From: Rhyacophila brunnea
Lineage: Eukaryota > Arthropoda > Insecta > Trichoptera > Rhyacophilidae
Assembly: GCA_022495005.1 (NCBI GenBank)
Contig: JAGYXB010000687.1
Location: forward strand, 1-64,000
Direction: 5' to 3'
DNA length: 64,000 nucleotides
Part shown: positions 23,510 through 34,300 of the stretch, piece by piece
Layout: every line of letters starts with the position of its first letter
Numbering within the stretch: position 1 is the stretch's first letter
Notes under the pieces: model-generated
The model's input: the letters and a program-made list of their open reading frames with translations, nothing else
The model's database searches: none
What the model was told of the DNA's origin: nothing
Translations under genes and position numbers: made by a program

Positions 23510-24260
23510 CATCATCAGGGGCGCGACAACCCGGTGTGGGTCCTAGCCTCCTCCAACAGCTCCCTCCACCTGTCCCTATCTAGTGTGGAAGCTTTCCAAT
23601 TTGGTACCCCCAGAATACGGCAGTCACTGAAAGCTCCACCCAACCAGTGAATCTTTGGCCTCCCTCTTCTTCTACGTCCTATTGGATTGCTGGACATCAC
23701 TTTCTTTGCCGGTTCATTGTCATTCATACGGTGCACATGACCTAGCCATCGCAGTCTCCCAATCTTAATTGATTGAACTGCGCTGCAATCTTCGTATAGC
23801 CCGTAGAGCTTAGCATTATATCTTCTCCTCCAATTGGTGCCATCCCTGATCGGTCCATATATACAGCGGAGAATTTTTCTTTCAAAGATGTTCAGGGCTC
23901 GTTCATTTCGCAGAGTTAATGTCCAGGTTTCCGATGTGTAGGCTTTACAAGTGTCTTGTAAAGAGTGCTTTTAGTTCAGCGAGATAGTATGCGGGACTTA
24001 AAATGTCTTAACAGGCCAAAGTAGCATTTATTCGCAGACATGATTCTCTTGTTGATTTCTTCTGTAATATCATTATGTCGAGTTACAAGAGATCCAAGGT
24101 ATATGAAACTGTCGACTGTATCAAACTTGTATGCATCAATATCTAACTTTGGTGCGCCTTCTCGTGGTGTGACATAGACAGGCATGTATTTAGTTTTTGC
24201 CTCGTTTATTTGTAAGCCCATTCTTTTGGCAGAGGCTTCTAGTGCTGTGAATGCCTTTTT
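23510..24260 (-). pseudogene. RTE-like LINE C-terminal relic with (ATC)-type 3' end
   Basis: Read on the minus strand, 24221-23976 has GLQINEAKTKYM and DSFIYLGSLVTRHNDITEE. After frame changes, 23736-23515 has HRMNDNEPAKKVM, RRRRGRPKIHWL and the RDRWRELLEEARTH end. The order (LxxNxxKTK, YLGS, HVxRM block, GRRxRGRPxxRW, DRxxWR) is that of RTE-like LINEs. The end followed by CCTGATGATGAT fits the short simple-repeat tails of RTE elements. It is 5'-truncated and broken in several places. Confidence 0.8.
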
Positions 24261-25301
24261 TTAGCGCCAATTCTGATATGGCAATGATGTCGATATCATC
24301 GGCATGATGTTTTATAGATTAATGAATATTTTTTGACTATTATCTACAGTGGCATGAATCAGGCAAGGTTTGATTGAATTTTAAAAACTAACGAACGCTA
24401 TCTACACATTGCAGTCTTAGTTAAATAAAAACAAATACGTTTGAATGACAAAGTTTAGTGTACACTATTTATGTCAGATTTTAACAGCCTACTTCCACCT
24501 TTTGCCACTGCTACTAAAATACGCTCATGGGGCATGTTCTGGCATTCCGGTGACTTGCGCCATGTGATTTCCTCTGCCCCTACACGGCCTACACCATGTC
24601 CGGAAAGTCAGTTGAAAAGAGCTGATGACCCTTACGAGTTACTCGCATGTGTATCGGTTGCTTAGTATAGATTTATTTTGTTCCATTTGTTCCGTCTTAT
24701 TCATATGAACCCATTGACCAGTAATGATGTTATCCGAATCTGTAAAAAATATTAAGTACATAGTTTTTAGAACAGTGATTTTTAACCTCGTCTGGTTGAC
24801 GGAAGCAGTGACACACCGAAGAAAATTGTCACCTACAAGCAGACATTTTCGCCCTTACGATTTTTATTAAAAAATATTGATGTAATTTACTATTGCATTT
24901 TATTTTTACAATGGACGTATGCAAGTAAATTCATAAAAAACTGATATATACTACACTGCTCGCAGAACCCAGTTGGAAATCACTGTATAGAATCAGATAG
25001 CTAGTATAATAATATTTAATTTACGGGTTAGTTACCTGTTTCTAAACAGATGCTGTTTGGTAACTGGCAAATAAAATTACAGCCTCAGCGATTTATCTTG
25101 CTTTTGTAATTTATTTGATTAAACATTTGATTCTTCGATGTCCCTACTGCAAAAGTATTCTGAAAATAATGTAATCATAACAGGTATAATGTTAAAAAAA
25201 CATCTTAAAGTAATGACATTATGAGACGAAAACGCAAATATTAACAATGCACATAACCTCAAAATGATATGGACTAATCACTAAATTATCAAATTTTAAT
25301 A
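24261..25301. other. AT-rich spacer, nothing recognised
   Basis: No gene or element could be supported. The 64-codon plus-strand frame at 24471-24665 shows no motif. Confidence 0.45.
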
Positions 25302-25339
25302 ATTATCATCTATGTCTATTATAAGACATAGATGATAAT
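25302..25339. repeat. Perfect 16-bp hairpin
   Basis: ATTATCATCTATGTCT at 25302-25317 is exactly complementary to 25324-25339, with a 6-nt spacer ATTATA. It is short for a miRNA precursor (the stem is 16 bp unless weaker pairs extend it) and may be a MITE remnant or chance in AT-rich DNA. Confidence 0.7.
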
Positions 25340-26548
25340 AATGCATAAATGATACAATGTATTACACAAAATACAACTATAATAATCATTAAATTTGTTT
25401 TACTTACTTTTTGAAATATCGCATTATATGAAAAGGTATTATTATCATTTTAGAATCCATTATAAAAAGTGACGTTTACAATAGTTTACATGCACCTGAA
25501 GCTAGCCACAAGTCGTAAAGGCTAAAGTGCACTTTATTATTTAGCCAGTTAAATGATAAATTTAAAAATAGCATAAAAATTTTATATGCCTGAAATTAAA
25601 TAGTGTTAATGTTAATAGAGAAACAAAAAATGTGTGTATTTTACCAAATGTATTATGTATTTCATTATGTACAAATCTATTTTGTTAATTCGTAAAGCAC
25701 AACCACGTACGTAAAACGCATGTCCAATGTTTAATTATTTGTTATCGAATTCAGATGTGACAGAAAGAGAAAGATTAACCTTTTAATCATATTAGCATGC
25801 GTAAAAGAGATGCAACATAATATCACTTTCACTTTAAAATTTATACCTAGTATTCAATGTCATAGTTCAACTTTAAATGAAAAAACAGAAACTCTAGGTA
25901 AGCATGTGTGCCCTTAACGAAAATAATTAAATAATATATTTAATATTTTCAAGCAAACCTATCGTATAATAATCAGCTCATTGGGAGAATAATTTAGTAA
26001 ATTAACAATAAAATTTAATAAGTATTTTTTTTAGATATTATATGAAAATCAATGAACCTATTTAGGTGTTGTTTCTCTATTTATTTCTTGATAGATTCAA
26101 TGAAAGATTTGGCCGTCTTCCTCGATTCGTGCCAGGGAAACTTTTTGGTAAAACATGATCTATTTTGAACATTGAAGTATTTTTAATTATCTTGACTAGA
26201 GATATCGTATCAAAAAACTGTCTACCTAGTGACAATTTTATTTTGGAGAGGTAATTTTGTAGCAACAATAAATGAAAGAAAATTAACATTTGGAGTGGAG
26301 TGGAAGGCATAATTATAACCCATTCATAAAGGCAACTCGTGTAGGAATTCAAAATATAAGACATCTTTTTTAAGTCTTTGTTAATAATAATCCTTTACTA
26401 GTGACCAGTAGTGACGTATATTGTAGGTAGATAGATCATGCGTTATTTAGAGGCAGCACATTATAATGGAGCAATTTATACAACATAAAAGTAGGTTCTG
26501 TGGAGATAAGAACATTTTGGCCAGGTTGTTTAAGAATTATTTTACATT
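25340..26548. other. AT-rich spacer, one unassigned minus-strand frame
   Basis: Contains an open frame of 95 codons on the minus strand (26364-26077) whose end is basic (FPGTNRGRRPNLSLNLSRNK). I do not recognise it and there is no supporting context, so it is not called as a gene. Confidence 0.4.
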
Positions 26549-26765
26549 CAATACACGATGGCCAAGCGGTTATCGAGTCGGTTTATAATGTTGAGGAACC
26601 TGGTTTGAACTCCGGGTCTGGCAAAATTCACATATTGTTTTTTAATGTGTTTGACCCAAGAGTATGGAACTAACAGGTCGTTCATTTTTCTTAATAACAC
26701 AAAAATCTGTTGATACAACCTCCAGTCTGTGGAGGTTCATATGATCTTCTTAGGATGGAAAATGG
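26549..26765 (+). mobile_element. SINE family S, plus-strand copy with Leu/Ser-like tRNA head
   Basis: The head reads GATGGCCAAGCGGTTATCG with a clean A-box-like TGGCCAAGCGG, and a B-box-like GGTTTGAACTCCGGGTC follows near 26611. The body contains TCTGGCAAAATTCACAT, GAGTATGGAACTAACAGG and the 3' blocks AAAATCTGTTGATACAACC and CCTCCAGTCTGTGGAGG, ending near GATCTTCTTAGGATGG. No clear target duplication was found, so it is probably an older copy. Confidence 0.8.
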
Positions 26766-26997
26766 TAGGTATATCATATATGTATTTACATGTATCCACT
26801 ACCTTCCGATTTACTCGTACACATTTTCCTTGTAATCTACCCTTTTGGGTCTAAATATGTATCAGCCAACCAAAAAAATGTTGATAATTACTGATATAGT
26901 CATTCATATGGATTCATCGACAGTTAATAAACACATTTTATAAATATAAATCACGCTAATTACAACGTTGAATTACAGTTAAAAGATATCGTTCTAG

Positions 26998-27660
26998 CAA
27001 GGGTGGCCAACCTTTTGCATACCATGCGCCAATTTTTTTCACAGACGAGTTCAGATGCGCCATACAACTCAAGCACTTTTTCTACCTTCTTACGTTCACG
27101 GTTGGGGTTGGAAAATAGGGATGGGGGTAGGATCTGCTTCGCTTAGGGGAGTAAAAGGAATAACTCAATCACGAAATTAAATTAATTAATGTATGACAGT
27201 TCAAAAACACATGTTTATTGGAGCACTAATCTACAATAGTCAGAAATAATCTCTTGGACGAGAGGGTGATCGCTGTCGTGGACCCCGCTGATGGTGCTAC
27301 AGCTGCCAGAGAGTCTCGTTTGGTGAAGATAACTCTGGACCACAGTTGTTGGATGTGATGAGAGAGAGGGCTCTGAGCGGGATGGAGCACTGTGAGCGAA
27401 ATCAGCTGGAGTTGTCTGTTCTCTCTGAACTTTTGAGCCTGTTTGGATTTCGCTAGTCTTTCAATGTTTGGTGTTAAATTTGTTACTGTGAGCAGCAGAG
27501 AATTCTTCAAATTTGAATCAGTTATTCGCGACCTTGTTTTGCTTTTAATCAATTTCACGGATGAAAATGCTTGTTCATGTATGCCTATAATAATAAGTAG
27601 GCGCAAAGATGCAATGCGCCACTTGTAATCACCCAATGCGCCACGGTTTGGCCACCACTG
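26998..27660 (-). mobile_element. Decayed hAT-type DNA transposon
   Basis: About 660 bp between inverted termini CAAGGGTGGCCAACC (26998-27012) and, read on the other strand, CAGTGGTGGCCAAACC (27660-27645). The CAGxGGTGGCCAA start is typical of a group of hAT elements. Internal repeats of TGCGCCA lie near both ends. The interior holds the last part of a transposase on the minus strand. An 8-bp target duplication is not apparent, so the ends may have been altered, or the element is a deletion derivative mobilised in trans. Confidence 0.75.
27226..27636 (-). pseudogene. hAT transposase C-terminal (dimerisation) fragment
   Basis: The minus-strand frame contains HEQAFSSVKLIKSKTRSR, ITDSNLKNSLLL and LTPNIERLAKSKQAQKF. 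This is the conserved C-terminal dimerisation end of hAT transposases of the ZBED5/GTF2IRD2-like type, where the usual form is C-EQ-FS-MK-x-KSK-R--LTD--L---L. The cysteine before E in that motif is not seen; H occupies the place (IHEQ). The N-terminal BED finger and catalytic RNase-H-like core are missing. The frame after the motif (about 27350-27226) runs into the terminal region and is unlikely to be original protein. Confidence 0.75.
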
Positions 27661-28560
27661 TAGATACTAAAATATAGACTCGGCTACTTAAAAAAACAAC
27701 ATCGTTACGGATTTGTTGGCCATATCGGGAAATTAATACAAGTATGTATATTGTATTATGACAACTGTGTACGGAAAATATGATTATATATGAAAATATG
27801 GTTAAATAACAGGTTAAAGATTGTGCTGTACCTAATGCTACGGCGTAGACGTTTACATTTAACATTCGAATTGAATTTTTATTCATCGCCCTTTGAATAG
27901 AATGGCAAGAAAACATGGCGGCCCAAAGATGCTAACACATCGAAATCATTTTATTTACTCGCTCGCAAAACGGTAACGCACGAAATAAATAATCCATCAA
28001 GTCATTCGCGTAATCGCTTGCCGGTATATTTATTCCGTCGAGTTTATTTATTCGAAATGTCAAGACTGAATAACAATAATGAAAAATACAGATGTAAAAA
28101 GGAGGGAAATTCCCTGTAAAGTTAAAAAAAAAAAAAAAAAGTATTTTTAGATGACAAAATATATATTATTGGAAAAGTACACCGTGACATAGGTATAAAT
28201 ACCACAGATAAAATAACACGTAGAATGTGTATACGATTGTATTTATAATATCATAAAAATACAAATAAAACTTGTATATATAGTTTTATGATTAATTTAA
28301 ATACGGAAGATTAAACGAGTATAATTAAAATATAATTCAAAAAAAATAGTTATGAGCAGTTTATATACACATATTTATGTGTAACAAGATTTAAACATGT
28401 AACTGATTTGTATGAAGTATTATAACAATTTTATTTTTAATAGTGATGCTTGTACAAACATTAGTGTTTTTTACGGTATAATTCTGCCCACAGTACCTAA
28501 GTACACTCCAAGATATAAAAATAGTTTTTAGTTAGAAATAAGGCAGATTTGTGAACCATA
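27661..28560. other. AT-rich spacer with an A run and a mixed-composition patch
   Basis: No gene supported. The patch 27900-28060 is richer in CpG words (ATGGCGGCCC, CGCTCGCAAAACGG, CGCGTAATCGC). An A run of 18 lies at 28123-28140 and could be an old retroposon tail, although I could not identify its body. Confidence 0.4.
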
Positions 28561-28569
28561 AATAAGGTG

Positions 28570-29010
28570 ACACATGCAGATTCGCGAAAAATGCGATGAC
28601 AGTGATGACCACTATATGAAAGGATCAACGAATCTCAATGACACGAAAAATAATGTTTATGCAGATAATAGTATTCTCCATATGTGCGTACGCAGTCGAG
28701 TCATGGACTCTGAGGGAAAGGAAGTGGGAGGCAATTGGTGTCTTCAAAATGTGGTATTGGCGGCGAATATTTCGTTTTTCTTCGACAGCGCACAGGACGA
28801 AAGTCAATCGTCCAGATAAAAAAACGAATCTTGACAATATGTCTGAGACGCATTCTACAGTTTTTCGGATATGTTATTCGGCAAGGACTACATAACCTGG
28901 AGAGCCTTGTGGTTTTGGGTAGGCTCTAGGGAACCGATTACAGGAGTATATACTAGTGAAAGCATAGCATAGCATACAGGCCGAGAGTGAAGGAGAGTCT
29001 TCGTCATTCA
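28570..29010 (+). pseudogene. LINE reverse transcriptase C-terminal relic
   Basis: The plus-strand frame at 28638-28895 contains YAVESWTLRERKWEAIGVFKM then WYWRRIFR, and the neighbouring frame gives LRRILQFFGYVIRQGLHNLE. This is the YGAESWTLR..F-MWCWRR and LRRIL-FFGHV-R order of CR1/RTE-like LINE C-termini. Frames change at least twice and the RT catalytic region is gone. The end near 29010 is approximate. Confidence 0.7.
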
Positions 29011-29289
29011 GAAGAATTTGATTGAATTTCAGGGTGGTCACTAACCTCACACAAGAAGATATGCCATAGACGTAGTATTTATAGTTTTGTTATTACATTA
29101 TAGCAATGTATATAATTTTAAATTATTGACCTGACGTGTCCTTTTTCAACCACTAAAAATATAAATAAATAGCAGGTATACAAAAAAATGGATAGTACCT
29201 AATAATTGATCAATATACAAAAGACTTAATTTACATATTATATTAAAAATAGCCGTGTAAAATCTACAATCGCTTTAAGTGGATTTACT

Positions 29290-29790
29290 CACCTTGGTCA
29301 CCAGTTTATAAATATTCAACACACCTACATAATTTTGGAAACACTTCTGAGAAAATATATAAATTATAACTAATAGAAAAGATCTTTTTGAAAAAGGTAA
29401 GACACCCCGCAGGAATCGAACCTGCATCTCTCGGGTATCGCGCCCATGCACATAGACCACAATGCTAAAGGCGTCATACTTAACTTACTTGCGACACATT
29501 TTAACTAATGACTTTTAAGCCTTTCCAAATTGAGCTACTATTAGCGATCGGCTTTTGTATTTTAAATCAAAGTAGGTGTTACTTTAACTACTAACCGACG
29601 TCAAGGATCACTCCAAGATATTTTGGTGTAACTTGAACTTGCTAATAATTTTTAATTAACTATATTTTTCTATTGGTTATAATATATTTTCTCAGAAGTG
29701 TTTTCAAAATTTTGTATGTTTAATAATTAGAATTTTACATTCTTATATCTTGTGAATTATTCGTTGATTAAAAAAAATAGTTAAGTATAA
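29290..29790 (-). mobile_element. Inverted-repeat element with a tRNA-like core (family T), copy 1
   Basis: Inverted arms lie at about 29320-29362 (ATAATTTTGGAAACACTTC then TGAGAAAATATA) and 29684-29725 (TATATTTTCTCAGAAGTGTT then TTCAAAATTTT). On the minus strand, 29477-29403 folds as a tRNA-like cloverleaf. The 7-bp acceptor pairs (GACGCCT with GGGTGTC, two G-U or U-G) and a perfect T arm GCAGG-TTCGATT-CCTGC is present. The anticodon loop is not canonical (no U33), so it is not called as a tRNA gene. The body and arms align with copy 2 at 32530-33030 in opposite orientation. Confidence 0.75.
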
Positions 29791-30431
29791 CTATTCGTTC
29801 AAACCACAGAACGTAATTACTATCACATTGGAAGCTTTTTTATTTAAAAACATCTTTGTAAATGGAATCGCGCCATTCGTGCAGTGGCGTTCGAAATATA
29901 ATAGAATAAGAAAATGGCATTTGAAAAAATTAAGTAAATCGAAAACCGACATACCGCTCTGAGATGGCGGCGAGCGAGCCCGGATGTGGTATTACATTTT
30001 ATTGCAAACATTATTTGCAAGGCAAAAAGTATTTGCATACATTGTAACTGCGAGTTAAATATTTACATAGCGCAAGTGAATCGTCCGGTCTCAAAACACA
30101 CCATCTAAACTCATAAAGCGCGAGATAAGTAACTTTTCCTATGAATATTTCACGGGAGCAACTTTTATTTCCGGAAAGTGGCTCCATTTTTAACGGATAT
30201 ATAATTTCAGATAACATTTATTCATTGAATACCAGTACTCTACGCTCTACGCCCTAGTCGTTAGCTTTTATTATAATTTCACTAGTATAATTTCAAAAAA
30301 ACATTAGTTAAAGTAACCAAAAAATGCTATAACCACTTACCGATGTTGCATATAGAAGATAAAATAGTTTTTCTTTACATATTTCCCAGTTGCTATGCAA
30401 CAAACAAACCATGTTATTTTGACATATTAAA
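29791..30431. other. AT-rich spacer, nothing recognised
   Basis: No supported gene. Several short minus-strand frames are motif-free. Confidence 0.45.
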
Positions 30432-30590
30432 TCTAATATATAAAAATCAATATTTGTTTGTTTGTTCGTATTTTATGCGCTGCCATACCGTTCATCCGAT
30501 TGCAATAAAACTTTGTCAACTTATTGCTTGCACTTGCGCAAAGAGTAAATGCTATACTAAAATATAAAAATGAATGTCTGTCTGTCTGTA

Positions 30591-30622
<32 letters not shown>

Positions 30623-31120
30623 CTGTATGCGTTCCTATACCATTCATCCGATTGCAATGAAATTTTGGTAAGTGGTTGTATGCACACCCATGAAGGTTTT
30701 TGAATTAGAAAAATCATCATCTTCTTCTACTTCTTCATTCTATTTTCTTTTATTCGTATGGTTCCTATACCATTCATCCGATTGCGACGAAACTATCGTC
30801 AGTTATTGTACGCACACCCGCAAAGGTTTCTAAATTAGTATTATATAAAATACAAAGTTTGTTGTTTGTTTATTCCATCCAATTTTGATTTTTTTACTAC
30901 ATATTAATAACATGAATAACGTTTGCATATTTTGGATTCGACTTTAATTTAGTGTTCTTTTGTTTGACCTTTACTCTTATTAGAATTATTTTCATATTGC
31001 CATATTGTATTTCACAGATATTTTAATATTAAAAAAATAATTACCTCTTATTATTTTTTAAATATCTAAGATAAATATAACCACGATGCGACCCTGTGCA
31101 AAGCCGGGTACTCCAGCTAG
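30432..31120 (+). mobile_element. Helitron-like non-autonomous element, partly tandem
   Basis: It starts TCTAATATATAAAAATC near 30432 and ends GCCGGGTACTCCAGCTAG at 31120, followed by T. A 3' CTAG preceded by a GC-rich hairpin-capable stretch is the Helitron hallmark. The GTGCAAAGCCGGGTACTCCAGCTAG-type end is common in insect, notably lepidopteran, Helitrons. Internally a block with CCATTCATCCGATTGCAATGA is repeated three times (about 30480, 30633 and 30763), each followed by a variant of the 5' start (ACTAAAATATAAAAATG at 30556, TAGTATTATATAAAATAC at 30837). There is no Rep/helicase coding sequence, so it would depend on a full element elsewhere. Confidence 0.65.
30576..30621. repeat. (TGTC)n microsatellite
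   Basis: About 11 TGTC units with one TGTA interruption, inside the Helitron-like element just after one of its 5'-like starts. This placement is common in insect Helitrons and helps identify the family. Confidence 0.9.
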
Positions 31121-32529
31121 TATTATATAAAATTTAGTGACAGGAGCGAAATCATATTTATGGGTAAAACTGTCTGGCACGTTAATTCCAATTTCCATCA
31201 CCTCTAATCAACCTTATATAATTTGGAATATAATAAAATTATTATATATGTTATTTCTGATTTATAAATTACAATATATTTTGTTTTTAAATTTCATCTT
31301 ATTTGGTGGTTATTAAAAATCTGTAATAAAGACTAGGTTTTAATTGTTTCCGTATGTGGGTTCATATCTAATTCAGAATAAAACAGAGCTTAAAACTAAT
31401 TAGTATTTTTTTTTATAATTATACTAAAATACTATTTATTATCTTTGAAAATGATGTCAAAAGTAAACGGCATAGCTGCTATAGAAATAGAAATAGCTAT
31501 AGCTATAGAAAATAACTTTTATACTATCAAAAAATGGGTGCGTAAGTATTTACAACCTTGGTTTTCCCATAATGAATAACTTTCTTGTTAATAGGTATGT
31601 AAGTACACAAAATTATTGAGAAAATTTTCAAGCTTCATTGTGGCTTGCAAAACTTTAAATTAGCGAAATTTACTTATAACTAACTTAATCATAAGTCCAT
31701 TTTCTCTTTAAAAGAAAGAAAGAAAGTTTGTTTAAAGATATTATATTCTTCATACTGAATTTTAAGACGACGACGTTTATTATATGTGATCATGGAATGT
31801 TGATTTTTGATTCTAGAATGATAAAAAACAGGACATCATAATGACATATTCAGAATGATAAGACTTCCAAATATACCCGAAATCCATCATTTTCCACCTT
31901 TACAAAACGTTGTTGATCGATCGATACAGCATTATGGAGTTAATAGTAGGTACACTACAGATAATATATATATATATATTCCACCATAATTACATTGATA
32001 ATTAATATAATGCAGTAAAGCGTACGTAACCTAACGAGCTGTTATAAATGATAAACTTGCCACATAGGCGTGTTAATTTACAGACTTACAAATAGTTACA
32101 CTATGTCGAACAACAATAATTTCATCTCCCGAATAGCAGCGTGTAAAGTTATTCGAAACATATCGAATATTAATCACGAAACTTAACACAAAGTTATTTA
32201 TGGTTTATGGTGTTAGAGAAAGTTATAGATTGCAACAGATTAGGTATGATTGCATAGAAAAGAAATTAGGTTACATGTAATATCTGTCGATTCTTGGTGG
32301 CAAGAAATGTTTAATTTATTTGATATTTTCTTATAATAACCAGCAGTCGTGGCGCAACTGATCCTAGTGAGATCTGGCCTTATTTGCTGTATACCCTATC
32401 CAAAATGCGCATCCTGGATTTTACCATCTAACCACCGAAACTTGGAGCTTCCAATACTCATTCAACCAAAAGATTTGGCATAAAAACCTTTCCGGGCTGG
32501 TTCAAAATTAAGTTGGTAGGTATATTCTT
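31121..32529. other. AT-rich spacer, nothing recognised
   Basis: No gene supported. Simple repeats include a short GAAATA/GCTATA run near 31478-31510, (AAAG)n near 31713 and (TA)n near 31966-31978. GTGGCGCAACTGATCC near 32349 is a weak A-box-like word without a B box. Confidence 0.45.
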
Positions 32530-33030
32530 TAATTAACCATTTTTTATTCAACGAATAATTCACAAGAGTTAAGAATGTAACATTCTAATTACTGAACATA
32601 AATAATTTTGTAACCACTTCTGAGAAAATATATTAAATTATGTACCTATGTTCAATAATTAGAATGTTACATTCTTAAATCTTGTGAATTATTCGTTGAA
32701 TAAAAAAATAGTTAATTAAAAATTATTAGCAAGTTAAAGTAAGTGACAGCAAAAAATCTTGGAGTGATCCGTGACGTCGGTTAATAATTAAAGTAATATC
32801 TACTTTGATTTAAAATATGAAGGCCCATCGCCAATAGTAGCTCGATTTGGAAAGCACTTCAGTTAGTATTAAAAGCCGTTAGTTAAAATTTGTTGAAATT
32901 AAGCATGGCAGTCGTAGCATAATAGCAATGCATAGGGCGCGATACCCAAGAGACGCAGGTTCGATCCCTGCCGGGTGTCTTACTTTTTTCGAAAAAAAAA
33001 ATTCTATTGGCTATATTTTCTTATAAGTAT
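32530..33030 (+). mobile_element. Inverted-repeat element with a tRNA-like core (family T), copy 2
   Basis: The left part is a long hairpin: arm 32531-32600 pairs with 32649-32718 almost throughout (TTCAACGAATAATTCACAAG against CTTGTGAATTATTCGTTGAA), with a 48-bp spacer carrying the CACTTCTGAGAAAATATAT block. The body (32719-32900) matches copy 1, including CTTGGAGTGATCC and GACGTCGGTTA. The tRNA-like core at 32909-32979 has B box GGTTCGATCCCTGCC and ends GGGTGTCTTAC. The right end near 32990-33030 has a degraded form of the inverted arm. There is no coding sequence. Confidence 0.75.
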
Positions 33031-33764
33031 TCACAGAATTAGACATGGCTAGCAACTCTAGTCAAGAATTTTTTTATTCGGATTATGTTGAATTAACGTC
33101 ATATTTCGTAGACTTTTTAGTTGTATAGGACACACCACACTCTTAATTTTAGATTCAACATCTTTCTTTCATAAATAAAATCACAAATTTTATAAACTTC
33201 ACAGTCAAATATTATATTTTAGCTGCAAAATTGAGTACGTTTGATATTGGTAAGTAAATCAAAACGACGCTCAATTCCGAATACACTACAGTGCGTGAAG
33301 TGTAGCATTATGTTGCGCTCTGAATTGTTTAGCATGTTCAGTGTTCAAATAATATTAGTACCTATATTAGTACAAGTGCGATCCTCAAAATATGACATCA
33401 TGTATGTATGTAAAATATGTACCGAATTATGAAGACCAAAACAGATGTATTCCAACCACATAACCCTATAACACCGTTTCGTTATATGTCCGAGATCCGA
33501 GATATCTATAAAGTGTTAAAAATTATATTATGTGTGAAAAACAGTTACCTACTTAAAAGACGATTCTTTGAGATGGAATCAGTGTTTCAGCCTTCATTCT
33601 GAATCGTACTTGCTTCTTGATGGCTTCGAGCGTTCGCTAACGTTACAATAAATGACAACTTGTGGAGTTATCTAATTAACGTTGACAGCCGTTAAAAGTG
33701 TTATTTTTATTAAATTTTTCATGATTTCAGAGTTAAGAGTAATGTATGTTAGAATAGACATATG
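33031..33764. other. AT-rich spacer, nothing recognised
   Basis: No supported gene. Open frames at 33241 and 33417 on the plus strand have no motif. Confidence 0.45.
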
Positions 33765-33915
33765 AGACTGCTTTTTCACGACTGAAAAGAATACTGTGTA
33801 GACATGATATAAACATAAGACTGCAAACAAGGATCGTATGGTCACGAGATCTTAGGAAGTCTACAGATAAACACCTTGAAATGTGGATGTACAGATGCAT
33901 GCTCCGTTTCCATTT
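33765..33915 (+). pseudogene. LINE reverse transcriptase C-terminal relic with internal deletion
   Basis: The plus strand reads FSRLKRILCRHDINIRLQTRI, then RKSTDKHLEMWMYRCMLRFH. This corresponds to the RTE/CR1-like segment in which a --F--L-- helix is followed by the YG-E-WTL motif and then F-MW-YRR-LR. The YG-E-WT part is deleted, so this is a deletion relic. It is too short to assign further. Confidence 0.6.
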
Positions 33916-34079
33916 TATGACGAAGTTACTAAAGCCGGCGCTATGAGTAGAATGAAAAGGTCTAATAAATAATCAAATAAATTATAAACAGAAAGTTACC
34001 ATACACTGGATAAACAATATGATATTTTAAGAACTATTAACTTCTCTGTAAGAATATTTACGTTATATAAGCTAACGCT

Positions 34080-34285
34080 TACGCTACGCGGCCAACGTGG
34101 GTACGAATCCTGGGTATGGCAAGTACACATATTGCTTTTCAATTTGTGTATGAGTCAGAGTATGGACCTAATAGGTTGAGCAAGTGGCTAACATCCATTT
34201 CTCTTAAAAAACAAAATCTGTTAATACAAAACCTCCACTATGTGAAGGCCCATAATATGATCTTATTAGAATCGGAAATGGGAAA
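34080..34285 (+). mobile_element. SINE family S, plus-strand copy with shortened head
   Basis: Starts with a reduced tRNA-like head (CGCGGCCAACGTGGGTACGAATCCTGGG, B box kept, part between A and B boxes deleted). The complete family body follows: GCAAGTACACATATTGC, GAGTATGGACCTAATAGG, GAGCAAGTGGCTAACATCC, AAAATCTGTTAATAC, CCTCCACTATGTGAAGG. It ends with an A/AAT-rich tail near 34285-34300. Confidence 0.8.
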
Positions 34286-34300
34286 ATAATAATAATAAAA

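Noticed and set aside
25998..26364. 95-codon minus-strand frame as a host gene
   Set aside because: No domain recognised, composition like the flanks, and no regulatory or splice context that could be supported.
29403..29477. Functional tRNA gene on the minus strand
   Set aside because: The acceptor and T arms pair well, but the anticodon loop has no U33 and the sequence is part of a repeated element with several diverged copies.
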